A DNA stretch of 37,777 bases from Marinifilaceae bacterium (GTDB lineage Bacteria > Bacteroidota > Bacteroidia > Bacteroidales > Marinifilaceae), in contig JADGEF010000021.1 in NCBI GenBank assembly GCA_016744515.1, positions 1-37,777 on the forward strand. The letters run 5' to 3'. The notes below the pieces were generated by a model that had not been told where the DNA came from, did no database searches, and saw nothing but the letters and a program-made list of their open reading frames with translations. Shown piece by piece: positions 7,273 through 15,724 of this stretch. A program made the position numbers and the translations under genes. Each line of letters starts with the position of its first letter. Position 1 is the stretch's first letter.

Positions 7273-8271
7273 CTACATGATCTTTTTAAACTGCTTAGGC
7301 GTTACGCCGTATTTACGTTTAAAAGCGGTTGTAAAGTGAGAGGCATATTCGTAGCCACAATCCAATGCAATTTCAAAAATAGTTTTCTCTGTATCAAGTA
7401 AAAGTTGATGAGCGAGATTCATTTTATAATCGAATAAACAGCCGTATACCGTTTGGTTAAAAACCTCTTTAAAACCATTCTTTAGTTTATGGTCGTTAAT
7501 ACCAACACGTTTAGAAAGTTCTAATATGGTGGGTGGACGATTAGAATTAGCGATTAAGATATTTTTAGCCTCGTGAATTTTATCAAAATCACGGATACAG
7601 CGGCAACACTTTTCAAACTTATTGTTTTCTTTTCGGAAATCATACAGCTGCAACGCTAAGAGTTCGAGCACCTTCGATTCTGTGTATATATCACAACAAT
7701 TTCCCATAAGTTGTGCATTTTTCATCTGAGCTATTACAAAACTTTGATCGCTACTTATTTTTGCATTGTTTTTTTGAAGACAGAAGGATTCTCCTTTAAG
7801 ATGCTGATTGTATAATTTAGTGAGTAAGCGAGGGTAAGTGTTTGTAAGTTTTTTAAGATATTCTCCATCTAAAGAAATCCCCATGCATTTAAACAGTTTA
7901 TCTTTAGGGAATTCGATATGCCCAATTTCCCCTTCGGTGATAGACCAAATATTACTTTGTCCTTTTTTACATGCTTGAGAGCACATGTTTTTGAAATGTG
8001 CCATCACCTCACCTTCCAGACTAAAGTGCATTGAAAGTATGGAACTTGCAACAGATTCAGTAAGTTTTAGATCTTGGTTAAATTGACTTTCCCAATTGTA
8101 TATATAAATACCATTTAATGATGTTTCGCTTAAGTTGTAACGACCAAAATCTTCATTAACAACAAGTCGTGTTGTTTTTTCATTATCGCAATTATCATTA
8201 ATTAAGTGAATACTTCCATTGTAATTAATGTCATCTATATGTATTTCAGCAATATTGATTTCACTTTTCAT
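7273..8271 (-). CDS. AraC family regulator, PchR-like (siderophore type)
   Basis: The 332-residue protein has an N-terminal sensing domain (about 1-225) and a C-terminal AraC/XylS double helix-turn-helix (about 235-332), with the family hallmarks IFEIALDCGYEYASHF and AFKRKYGVTPKQFK. The first HTH with ELSKRVGINDHKLKNGFK and FNQTVYGCLFDYKM matches the PchR/YbtA/AlcR subgroup, which activates siderophore receptor genes when it binds the iron-siderophore. It is transcribed divergently from the TonB receptor at 8488 with a 216-bp shared region. A small palindrome at 8400-8417 lies in that region. Control of the receptor and DUF4374 genes is the natural inference. Confidence 0.92.
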   Translation of the reverse strand: MKSEINIAEIHIDDINYNGSIHLINDNCDNEKTTRLVVNEDFGRYNLSETSLNGIYIYNWESQFNQDLKLTESVASSILSMHFSLEGEVMAHFKNMCSQACKKGQSNIWSITEGEIGHIEFPKDKLFKCMGISLDGEYLKKLTNTYPRLLTKLYNQHLKGESFCLQKNNAKISSDQSFVIAQMKNAQLMGNCCDIYTESKVLELLALQLYDFRKENNKFEKCCRCIRDFDKIHEAKNILIANSNRPPTILELSKRVGINDHKLKNGFKEVFNQTVYGCLFDYKMNLAHQLLLDTEKTIFEIALDCGYEYASHFTTAFKRKYGVTPKQFKKIM

Positions 8272-8399
8272 CTTTACTCCCTTAAATTAAATTTTCACTC
8301 CCTTTTATTAAACAATTGAAATAGGCATACAAGCTAAATTTGCCTTCGTTAATTAAGTTTAAATAAACGTAAAAATACAAACACCTCTTGTTCATAACA

Positions 8400-8417
8400 A
8401 TCACTACTAATAGTGAT
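8400..8417. promoter_or_regulatory. Palindrome between AraC gene and TonB receptor, possible operator
   Basis: ATCACTA (8400-8406) and TAGTGAT (8411-8417) form a 7-bp inverted repeat about 70 bases before the receptor start. AraC proteins often bind direct repeats, so this may instead serve another factor. No second copy was found in the window. Confidence 0.35.
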
Positions 8418-8487
8418 ATTATAGAATGTCGATATGGTACGATTAATTGTATATGAATAGACTGGGAAAACTAAAATTTTAAAAAAA

Positions 8488-10827
8488 ATGAAGAGAATAT
8501 TTACAATCATATTCATAATTATTCTTCCACTTAGCTTATGGGCTCAGACTTTAAGTTCAATATCAGGAAGGGTAATAGATAAAAAAACAGGAGAATCCTT
8601 GCCTGGGGTAAACGTCGTGATTGAGAGCTTGCAATTGGGTACGGTAACCAATAGTAAAGGGGAGTACAGATTGAAAAAAATTCCTGCAGGAAAATATAGA
8701 TTAAGTGTTTCGTTTATTGGTTATTCTACCTTAGAAAAGCAAGTAAACTTAAGGCGTGGCGAGTTAATTAAACTTGATTTTAGTATCGAAGAACATTCTG
8801 AAAAATTGAATGAAGTTGTTGTATCAGCAAAATCGGAAGCTCGTGAAATACGAGAATTAGCTATGCCTATTACCGTTATCTCTATGAGCCAGCTAAGTGG
8901 TACAGTAAACAGTATTTCTGATGTATTGAACAAATCTGTAGGCATTACTATGCGTAATTCGGGCGGTGTTGGCTCTGCCTCTCGTCTATCGGTAAGAGGA
9001 TTAGAAGGCAAACGCATTGGCTTCTTTATTGACGAAACGCCAATGAACGACAATTCCGATTTTATTAATGTCAATGATATTCCAATGGATATGATAGAGC
9101 GAATTGAAATTTATAAAGGAGTTATCCCTGCAAAATTTGGTGGCAATGCAATGGGCGGGGCAGTAAATATCCTCATTAAAGAGTATCCCGATAGGTACGC
9201 AGATTTTAGCTATACCCTTGAGTCTTTTAATACGCACAAAACACAAGCTGTCTTTAAACGCAATTTTAAAGACAGAGGCTTAGTAATTGGTGGTGGTGGT
9301 TTTTATACTTATTCTGATAATAATTACACGATGGAATCGCCACATGTTAAGGGGCTTAAGATAAAACGGGAACACGATAAATTCAAAAAACTAACGCTAG
9401 CTGGTACTATAGAAGCGACAAAGTTATGGTTTGATAAAATAGTATTTGAACCTATTTTTATTAACACTTACAAGGAGATACAAGGGATAGAATACGATAT
9501 TCGTGAGGCACACACCAAATCACAAGCTTACATATTAGCTAATTCATTAGAAAAAGATAATTTCTTTATTGAGGGACTCGATTTTGATTGGTCAAATGCT
9601 GTAGCTTATACCGAATATAACCTTATTGATACAGCAATGCATTGGTACGATCACGAAGGAATAGCCTATAATTCAGATTCTGAATACGGCGGAGAATTGG
9701 GGAATAGGTATGCTTCCAATTCTGACAATAAGAAGTTCACTTATATGAATAAGTTGAATTTGGAGTACCTCATTAATGAAAAACATTCTATCAACTTTAA
9801 TTCCAATTTCACCCTTGCTGATGGTAAACCTAAAGATGAACTACGCAGATTGAGTTTAGGAAAAAAAACGGTCTTTGATTCTAAAATGCGAAGCTGGATA
9901 GTTGGTTTTACATACGATTATCGGACTAAAGATGATAGGTTTCTTAATTCTTTAACTTCTCGCTACTATCTCTACACCATGAATACTAAAAGTACTAATA
10001 TGTATGGACTTGGCGAAGTTAAAGATGTTGATCTAAACAAAAATGATATTGGTTTTAGTGATGCCATGCGTTACCGTTTTACAACTAACTTTTTAGCAAA
10101 AATATCAGCAGGTTATGATGTGCGCATCCCTTCAGAGACCGAACTTTTGGGCAATGGAATGCTTGTAGAACCCTCAGAGAGCTTATTGCCAGAACGGAAT
10201 ACGAGTGTAAACCTTGGTGTAATGTATAGCCTTTTAGGTACATCAAAAAGTAATCTTCAACTGGAATTGAGTGGATTTTATATGCATCTAGAAGACATGA
10301 TTCGCTTTACAAAAAGCCCTTGGGGAGGTGCTAAGTACCAAAACTTTGGAGAAATGCAAACCCTGGGCGTAGAGTTTGAAGCCAAGGCTGATATATTACC
10401 AACCTTATATAGTTATGGAAACATAACCTATCAAGATTTACGAGATGTAAGAGATTACGAAGAAAATAGTACGATCTCTAACCCTACTAAAGATATGCGA
10501 ATGCCAAATATACCCTATCTATTTGCTAATGTAGGATTGGAATTCCATAAAGAAAACCTATTGGGAGGTACTGGACAAAATACACGCATTTTTGCTGACC
10601 TTGCTTTTGTGGAAGAATACCTTTACGACTTTGAAATGACAAACGACCAAAGGCGCATACCACGTAGTACTACAGTCGATTTAGGTTTTGAACATAGTTT
10701 TATGAATGAACGCCTATTTATTTCAGGAAAAATAAAGAACCTAACCGATGCAAATATCCTTTCTGAATTTAATAGACCATTACCCGGACGTGTTTTTGGG
10801 GTAAAACTGAGATACATTTTTAAATAA
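8488..10827 (+). CDS. TonB-dependent receptor, probable siderophore receptor
   Basis: This 779-residue outer-membrane receptor starts with a signal peptide (1-19, ending LWAQ). A carboxypeptidase-like regulatory domain follows (about 24-112, with GVNVVIESLQLGTVTNSKGEY and GKYRLSVSFIGY), then the plug (about 115-230, with SRLSVRGLEGKRIGFFIDE and GNAMGGAVNI). The 22-strand barrel runs to the end and closes with an aromatic-rich strand (GVKLRYIFK). Length is normal. It brings a scarce ligand across the outer membrane using TonB energy. The PchR-like AraC gene beside it and the DUF4374 gene 18 bases downstream point to an iron-siderophore, although the ligand cannot be named from sequence. Confidence 0.95.
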   Translation: MKRIFTIIFIIILPLSLWAQTLSSISGRVIDKKTGESLPGVNVVIESLQLGTVTNSKGEYRLKKIPAGKYRLSVSFIGYSTLEKQVNLRRGELIKLDFSIEEHSEKLNEVVVSAKSEAREIRELAMPITVISMSQLSGTVNSISDVLNKSVGITMRNSGGVGSASRLSVRGLEGKRIGFFIDETPMNDNSDFINVNDIPMDMIERIEIYKGVIPAKFGGNAMGGAVNILIKEYPDRYADFSYTLESFNTHKTQAVFKRNFKDRGLVIGGGGFYTYSDNNYTMESPHVKGLKIKREHDKFKKLTLAGTIEATKLWFDKIVFEPIFINTYKEIQGIEYDIREAHTKSQAYILANSLEKDNFFIEGLDFDWSNAVAYTEYNLIDTAMHWYDHEGIAYNSDSEYGGELGNRYASNSDNKKFTYMNKLNLEYLINEKHSINFNSNFTLADGKPKDELRRLSLGKKTVFDSKMRSWIVGFTYDYRTKDDRFLNSLTSRYYLYTMNTKSTNMYGLGEVKDVDLNKNDIGFSDAMRYRFTTNFLAKISAGYDVRIPSETELLGNGMLVEPSESLLPERNTSVNLGVMYSLLGTSKSNLQLELSGFYMHLEDMIRFTKSPWGGAKYQNFGEMQTLGVEFEAKADILPTLYSYGNITYQDLRDVRDYEENSTISNPTKDMRMPNIPYLFANVGLEFHKENLLGGTGQNTRIFADLAFVEEYLYDFEMTNDQRRIPRSTTVDLGFEHSFMNERLFISGKIKNLTDANILSEFNRPLPGRVFGVKLRYIFK

Positions 10828-10845
10828 CAATTAAATTTTAATACA

Positions 10846-12075
10846 ATGAGAGAAATAAGTTCTAAAATGATGCTATTGCTAATGGGGATAATAGCAATAA
10901 GTAGTATAACAAGTTGTGAAAAAGATGATACATCATCCCCCGACGAACAAGATGCAAAATTCTTAATAGTAACTACTGTAAAAAATGCAGACGGAATGAG
11001 CGGTTCTTCTTACATGAAGTTAGTTCCCGATTTTTCTGGTGATATTGACAATTCAAACACTGTTCAAGTAACCTTTGGATCAGGCATAGGTATTAGAGGT
11101 AAAGACATTTTCGTATTTCCTTCTTTTGGAAAAGATGGGGACTATAATTTCCAAAAATATACTTACACTGGAACTACAAATTTAGGCGTACCAACAAAGT
11201 TGCCCTTAGCCCCAAATTCTGGAGCATCAAATGTCACAAAGATAAATGATGAAAAAATGTATGTTCCTGCCTACGGTATTGGTAAGGTTCTTATTATTAA
11301 CCCTAAAACAATGAAAAAAATAGGCGAAATAGACCTTGCCGAATATGCCCATGGCGACAATAATCCAGATCCTGGGAACGGCATTATTCGTGATGGTTTA
11401 TATTACCTTTGCTTAGACCAAGTCGGTGCAGATTATATGCCCTATGCAGACTATCACCAAGTAGATGTGGTTGTTATTGACCCTAAAACAGACAAAGTAA
11501 AAAAAGTAATTTCTGAAAAATCCACAAACTTATCTTTTCCAACACGACCAATGGATTTTGTAAAAGGTATGATTTTTACTGACGAGCAAAATGATATGTA
11601 TATTGCTTGTGTGGGTAAATTTGGATATGATCCTACTTACCCCAATAATGGTTTTGTATGTATTCCTTCAGGAAAAACAGAGTTTGATGTATCTAAATCT
11701 TGGGATATTTCAAACACAACCATTGAAGGAACTGCCTACAAACCTACATCTATTTACAATTGCAAATATATTGGTAATGGCAAGCTAGTTGCCTATGTTG
11801 GTATTTTTGAATTGTTAGATATGACTAATCCTTATTCTTCAAAAAATACAATGGCTGTGCTAATTGATTTAAAGGACAAAACCATAAAACAAATAAAAGA
11901 TATTCCTTTAACTGATGGACATAGCGTCTGTATTAGTTTGTATAAGGATCTTGTTATCATAGGATCTTACGGTAAAGATAAAGCAGGTTTTTTCAGCTAT
12001 AACCCAACAACTGAAGAAGTGATACACAGGGTATCTACCATAGGAAATCCTACATCGTTTCACTATTTTAAATAA
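10846..12075 (+). CDS. DUF4374 family lipoprotein
   Basis: The 409-residue protein has a lipoprotein signal peptide ending ITSC (Cys24) followed by charged residues, so it should be lipid-anchored in the envelope. The rest is built of repeated strand motifs such as VLIINPKTMKKIGEIDL and VVVIDPKTDKVKKVI that suggest a beta-propeller. Overall it fits DUF4374, a Bacteroidota family commonly placed right after TonB-dependent receptors. It sits 18 bases after the receptor and is almost surely co-transcribed. It may help ligand capture at the outer membrane or its release in the periplasm; this is inference. Confidence 0.9.
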   Translation: MREISSKMMLLLMGIIAISSITSCEKDDTSSPDEQDAKFLIVTTVKNADGMSGSSYMKLVPDFSGDIDNSNTVQVTFGSGIGIRGKDIFVFPSFGKDGDYNFQKYTYTGTTNLGVPTKLPLAPNSGASNVTKINDEKMYVPAYGIGKVLIINPKTMKKIGEIDLAEYAHGDNNPDPGNGIIRDGLYYLCLDQVGADYMPYADYHQVDVVVIDPKTDKVKKVISEKSTNLSFPTRPMDFVKGMIFTDEQNDMYIACVGKFGYDPTYPNNGFVCIPSGKTEFDVSKSWDISNTTIEGTAYKPTSIYNCKYIGNGKLVAYVGIFELLDMTNPYSSKNTMAVLIDLKDKTIKQIKDIPLTDGHSVCISLYKDLVIIGSYGKDKAGFFSYNPTTEEVIHRVSTIGNPTSFHYFK

Positions 12076-12218
12076 ATTTCGCTAAAATAGTTACTGAAAG
12101 AAACATAAATTAGAAAGGTGTTCTGGATTAACTTATTGCCTACTTTTTTGTTTCAAGTTCACACTTTCAAATTCTAGTTTCCAACTTTCAACATTAAAGT
12201 TAAACACCCTGTTCTAAA

Positions 12219-12521
12219 AGCCTAACAGGTAGTAAAATAGAAATTGAAGGTAGTGATACAAAAATTGGGATTAAACTGATTAACCAGAGCACCCAAGAAG
12301 AAACGCCTATCCTAATGCAATCCATATTGGTTAACGATCCTTCAAAAATCACCTTTATTGTGCCCAATAGCTTAGTAAATGGCGATTACGCATTAGTGAT
12401 TACAACACAATTTGGCAATTCGGGTAGCTTACTAAAAGAAGCACGAACTTATACGGTAGACTATATTCTAAATGTAATATCATACTCAATGAACTTATAC
12501 GGTCTAAGATTAAGCACTTAG
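12219..12521 (+). pseudogene. C-terminal remnant of a DUF4469/HU-like protein
   Basis: The frame reads LTGSKIEIEGSD, IGIKLINQSTQEETPI, LVNDPSKITFIVPNSL, GDYALVITTQFG and LLKEARTYTV. This is the Ig-like C-terminal domain (DUF4469) found on HU-like DNA-binding proteins of Bacteroidota. The HU-like N-terminal half is missing: upstream sequence in the same frame loses resemblance before about 12219, and no start is present at a proper distance. After TYTV the frame runs on into unrelated sequence up to the stop. It is a gene relic in otherwise empty DNA. Confidence 0.75.
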
Positions 12522-13030
12522 GCTGTATAAGATTAGAATCTTAGCTTATTTCAGGCTTTAATCTTACACAAGTTAAGCTTAAGGGTTTAGAGTATGTTAA
12601 CTTAAGAGCAGAGAAAGAATAAGTAACGATAGGTGTTTAGAGAAGGCTCTCTTTAATACAATAAGGATTATCACGACTCAATAACTAGGCTACTGTTTCA
12701 ATTACAACTATCAAAGAATGTTTAGACACTGATTAAATATGATTTTAAAAAGGTCTATTTAAGTTTACACATATCATTAAAATCTGCATCTGAATATATG
12801 TTGTTGTGTATAAAATTAGACTCGTAATACCGATAAGATAAATTAATGAGCCATAATTATACACAAATATTATTACGGGTGTTTTTCGATGTTCGGAACA
12901 GGCTATGATCTCACTAATTATTCAAAATGGTATAACATAAAACATCAATATTTAAAAATAATTGTTGTTTTTAAAAACCATAACATATAGGGATTGTTTA
13001 AGTAACTAAAAGTTGCGAACATTACAGTCT
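12522..13030. other. Gene-free region before tetR
   Basis: No gene is supported. It contains several short AAGATT/AATCTT repeats around 12505-12565 and AT-rich spacer DNA. The last 30 bases should hold the tetR promoter: a TTG near 13011 followed about 17 bases later by TAATAAAG. Confidence 0.5.
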
Positions 13031-13047
13031 AATAAAGAACAGCGTTC
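13031..13047 (-). promoter_or_regulatory. Predicted TetR operator, site C (before tetR)
   Basis: On the minus strand the site reads GAACGCTGTTCTTTATT. The palindromic core is GAAC-x3-GTTC. The identical core and the same TTTATT tail occur at 13693-13710 and 23538-23555. Here it ends 5 bases before the tetR start codon, in the position expected for autorepression. Confidence 0.7.
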
Positions 13048-13052
13048 AGATC

Positions 13053-13667
13053 ATGCAAATACAAAAAGAAAACATCAAGAATATTATTTTAGAAGTGGCT
13101 CGTAATGAATTTTTTGCTAAAGGATTTAAGGGGGCTTCTATGCGAGTAATAGCTAAGAAAACGGGAGTAGGCTTAAGTAACATTTACAATTACTACAGTA
13201 ATAAAGATGAAATATTATGCGAGGTTTTAAATCCCTTACTCGGTGAATTTAAAAGAATGAATAAGGATCATAACAGTCCAGAAAACATATCCTTAGATAT
13301 TTTTAGATCAGAAGAGTTTAAGCGTAAGTATATAAATATGTTTATACATTTAATTAAAGGGTTTAGGGCTGAGCTTAAGTTATTATTATTCCATTCTCAG
13401 GGTTCTACTTTAGCAAATTTTAGAGATGAGTATATTGATCAAAATACAATTACAGGAATGGAGTATCGAACTAAAATGAAAGAAAAATACCCACAGTTAA
13501 ATACAAATATCTCACATTTTTTTATGCACACAATTAGTTCCTGGTGGTTGAGTATTATAGGTGAGATTGCTACACATGACGATTTAAGTGATATTGAAAT
13601 TGAAAACTTTATTTCGGAATATATTGTTTTTGTTACTGGAGGTTGGGAACGATTAATGGATGTGTAG
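13053..13667 (+). CDS. TetR family transcriptional regulator
   Basis: The 204-residue protein has a typical TetR N-terminal helix-turn-helix (about 10-56): FFAKGFKGASMRVIAKKTGVGLSNIYNYYSNKDEIL. The rest is an all-helical, variable ligand-binding domain ending with WWLSIIGEIATHDD and an aromatic-rich tail. The inducer cannot be predicted. A palindromic site abuts its start codon, and further copies lie before the small gene at 13733 and before the RND gene at 23583, so it probably represses itself, the ABC-transporter operon and the RND operon. The length is normal. Confidence 0.93.
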   Translation: MQIQKENIKNIILEVARNEFFAKGFKGASMRVIAKKTGVGLSNIYNYYSNKDEILCEVLNPLLGEFKRMNKDHNSPENISLDIFRSEEFKRKYINMFIHLIKGFRAELKLLLFHSQGSTLANFRDEYIDQNTITGMEYRTKMKEKYPQLNTNISHFFMHTISSWWLSIIGEIATHDDLSDIEIENFISEYIVFVTGGWERLMDV

Positions 13668-13679
13668 AATTTACTTTTT

Positions 13680-13710
13680 TTTGAACAGGAATGAACACTG
13701 TTCTTTATTG
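13680..13710 (+). promoter_or_regulatory. Promoter with embedded TetR operator, site B
   Basis: TTTG (13680-13683), then 22 bases, then TATTG (13706-13710) resembles the Bacteroidota primary sigma promoter (TTTG at -33 and TA-rich -7 box). The spacer contains GAACACTGTTC (13693-13703). The arrangement is the same, base for base in spacing, as at 23525-23555. The start codon of the small gene follows 22 bases later. Confidence 0.7.
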
Positions 13711-13732
13711 ATGATGAATGTACTGAGCTTTT

Positions 13733-13894
13733 ATGATGTGGGATAGGTTAAAGTTTCAAAATTATTATTGGTGTAAAGATTGGACCGATTTTGATTCAAT
13801 AATGATTTGTGTTGTGAGAGGGATTCTTATGACAATTCTTTTTTTGATTGTTTTTATACTGGTAAATGTAGTTGCGAGTGTCGTATATAATTGA
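13733..13894 (+). CDS. Small single-span membrane protein, 53 residues, probable TetR target
   Basis: The frame MMWDRLKFQNYYWCKDW, TDFDSIMICVVRG, ILMTILFLIVFILV, NVVASVVYN is open from 13733 to the TGA at 13892-13894. It has an aromatic, charged N-terminus (1-25) and one strong hydrophobic segment (about 29-51). The start codon lies 22 bases after predicted promoter/operator B, much as the RND gene lies 27 bases after operator A; without this gene the ABC operon would have a 240-base leader. The ABC gene follows 57 bases later. I recognise no family. It may be a small partner of the transporters; that is inference. Confidence 0.55.
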   Translation: MMWDRLKFQNYYWCKDWTDFDSIMICVVRGILMTILFLIVFILVNVVASVVYN

Positions 13895-13951
13895 CAGTAT
13901 TGAATGATAAATTATTATGTGTTTAAATATAATTAATAAACAATATGTAAT

Positions 13952-15724
13952 ATGAGCACACTATTAAAATTACAAAACTATGCTGGTGGTAGAAAAATTC
14001 TTTTACCCTTGTCCTTGTTCTTATCGGCTATAAGCTCTTTAGCAGGTATGTTACCATATATATTTATATGGTTTATTATAAAAGAGCTATTTCACATTGA
14101 TGGGAATTATTCTCAAGTCCGTATTAACACTTATGCTTGGTGGGCAGTGGGAACAGCTGTGGGGAGTGTTATTTTGTATTTTATTGCTTTAACCCTTTCG
14201 CATTTGGCAGCTTTTAGAGTTGAAACCACTATGCGCTGGCAAGCTATGCAAAAAATAGTTCATATGCCTTTGGGTTTTTTCGATAATAATTCCAGTGGTC
14301 GTATCCGTAAAATTATTGACGATAATGCAAGTATTACTCATCTTTTTTTAGCTCATCAGTTACCCGACCTTGCAGGTTCTATTTTAATGCCTTTAACTGC
14401 AATAGTATTGATTTTTGTGTTTGATTGGCGTTTGGGATTAGCTTGTCTTGTACCAATTATAATAGCTATGGTGCTTATGAGCTTTATGATGGGTGATAAG
14501 GGAAAAAAATTCATGGAAAATTATATGACATCTCTCGAGAATATGAACACCGAAGCGGTAGAATATGTACGAGGAATTCCTGTAGTCAAGGTTTTTCAGC
14601 AGACTATCTTTTCATTTAAAAATTTTCATAATAGCATTATAAGCTATAAGAAAATGGTATTTGAATATACAAAAACGTGGGAAAATCCAATGTCAGTTAA
14701 TACTGTTGTGATAAATGGTTTCGTGTTTTTTTTAGTTCCTGTAGCTATTTTGTTGATTGGTTATTCTGGTGATTATGCACTCGTATTACTTAATTTGTTT
14801 TTATATATTTTATTAACCCCTGTTTTTTCTCAATGCATAATAAAGAGTATGTATATGAATCAAGCGCTTGGACAAGCAAAAGAAGCCGTAAATAGAATGG
14901 AGAGTTTGACAAATGTAGAGCCGCTTCAGTCGTCCGTTAATCCTAAAAGTATTACAGAATATAATATTTGCTTTAAGAATGTGTCTTTTAGTTATCCTGG
15001 AGCTAAAAATAAGGCAATAGACAATATTAGTTTTACTATTCCCGAAGGAAAAACGATTGCTTTAGTAGGCGCATCAGGTAGTGGAAAAACAACTATTGCA
15101 AGACTTGTTCCGCGGTTTTGGGATGCCGATACTGGGCAGGTTTGTATTGGAGGAATAGATGTGAAAGAGATTGATCATAAAGAATTGATGAATCACATTT
15201 CATTTGTTTTTCAGAATACCAAATTATTTAAAACAAGTTTGCTTGATAATATTAAATATGGGAATTCAAATGCAACAACCAAAGCTGTCGAATGGGCTGT
15301 CGATTTAGCACAATGTCGTGAGATTATAAACAAATTACCTGATGGATTAAATACTAAAATAGGTGTAGAAGGAACTTACCTTTCGGGCGGAGAACAGCAA
15401 CGTATTGCTTTGGCACGAGCTATCTTAAAAGATGCTCCCATCGTAGTGTTAGATGAAGCGACTGCTTTTACCGATCCAGAGAACGAACATTTAATACAAA
15501 AAGCGCTTGGTAAATTGACTAAAGGGAAAACAGTACTTCTAATTGCTCATCGACTTACCAGCGTAATGGATGCAGATATTATTCTTGTAATAGACGAAAG
15601 TAAAATTGCAGAGCAAGGAAGTCATCATGAATTATTAAGCAAACAAGGAATCTACTCGAAAATGTGGAATGAATATCAACAATCTATAAAATGGACAATA
15701 GGAAAGGAGACTCAACATGTTTAA
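13952..15724 (+). CDS. ABC half-transporter (exporter fold), YbtP/IrtA-like
   Basis: The 590-residue protein has six membrane segments in the first 320 residues and an ATPase domain after about 335. Walker A GASGSGKTT is near 373-381, the signature LSGGEQQR near 476, Walker B IVVLDEAT near 495-502 and the switch His in LIAHR near 531; all are canonical. The membrane domain with GFFDNNSSGRIRKIIDDN and LAHQLPDLAG fits the YbtPQ/IrtAB group, which use an exporter fold to import ferric siderophores; drug exporters of the same fold cannot be excluded. Its last 8 bases overlap the next half-transporter, so the two are probably a heterodimer. No siderophore-reductase domain is attached. Confidence 0.93.
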   Translation: MSTLLKLQNYAGGRKILLPLSLFLSAISSLAGMLPYIFIWFIIKELFHIDGNYSQVRINTYAWWAVGTAVGSVILYFIALTLSHLAAFRVETTMRWQAMQKIVHMPLGFFDNNSSGRIRKIIDDNASITHLFLAHQLPDLAGSILMPLTAIVLIFVFDWRLGLACLVPIIIAMVLMSFMMGDKGKKFMENYMTSLENMNTEAVEYVRGIPVVKVFQQTIFSFKNFHNSIISYKKMVFEYTKTWENPMSVNTVVINGFVFFLVPVAILLIGYSGDYALVLLNLFLYILLTPVFSQCIIKSMYMNQALGQAKEAVNRMESLTNVEPLQSSVNPKSITEYNICFKNVSFSYPGAKNKAIDNISFTIPEGKTIALVGASGSGKTTIARLVPRFWDADTGQVCIGGIDVKEIDHKELMNHISFVFQNTKLFKTSLLDNIKYGNSNATTKAVEWAVDLAQCREIINKLPDGLNTKIGVEGTYLSGGEQQRIALARAILKDAPIVVLDEATAFTDPENEHLIQKALGKLTKGKTVLLIAHRLTSVMDADIILVIDESKIAEQGSHHELLSKQGIYSKMWNEYQQSIKWTIGKETQHV

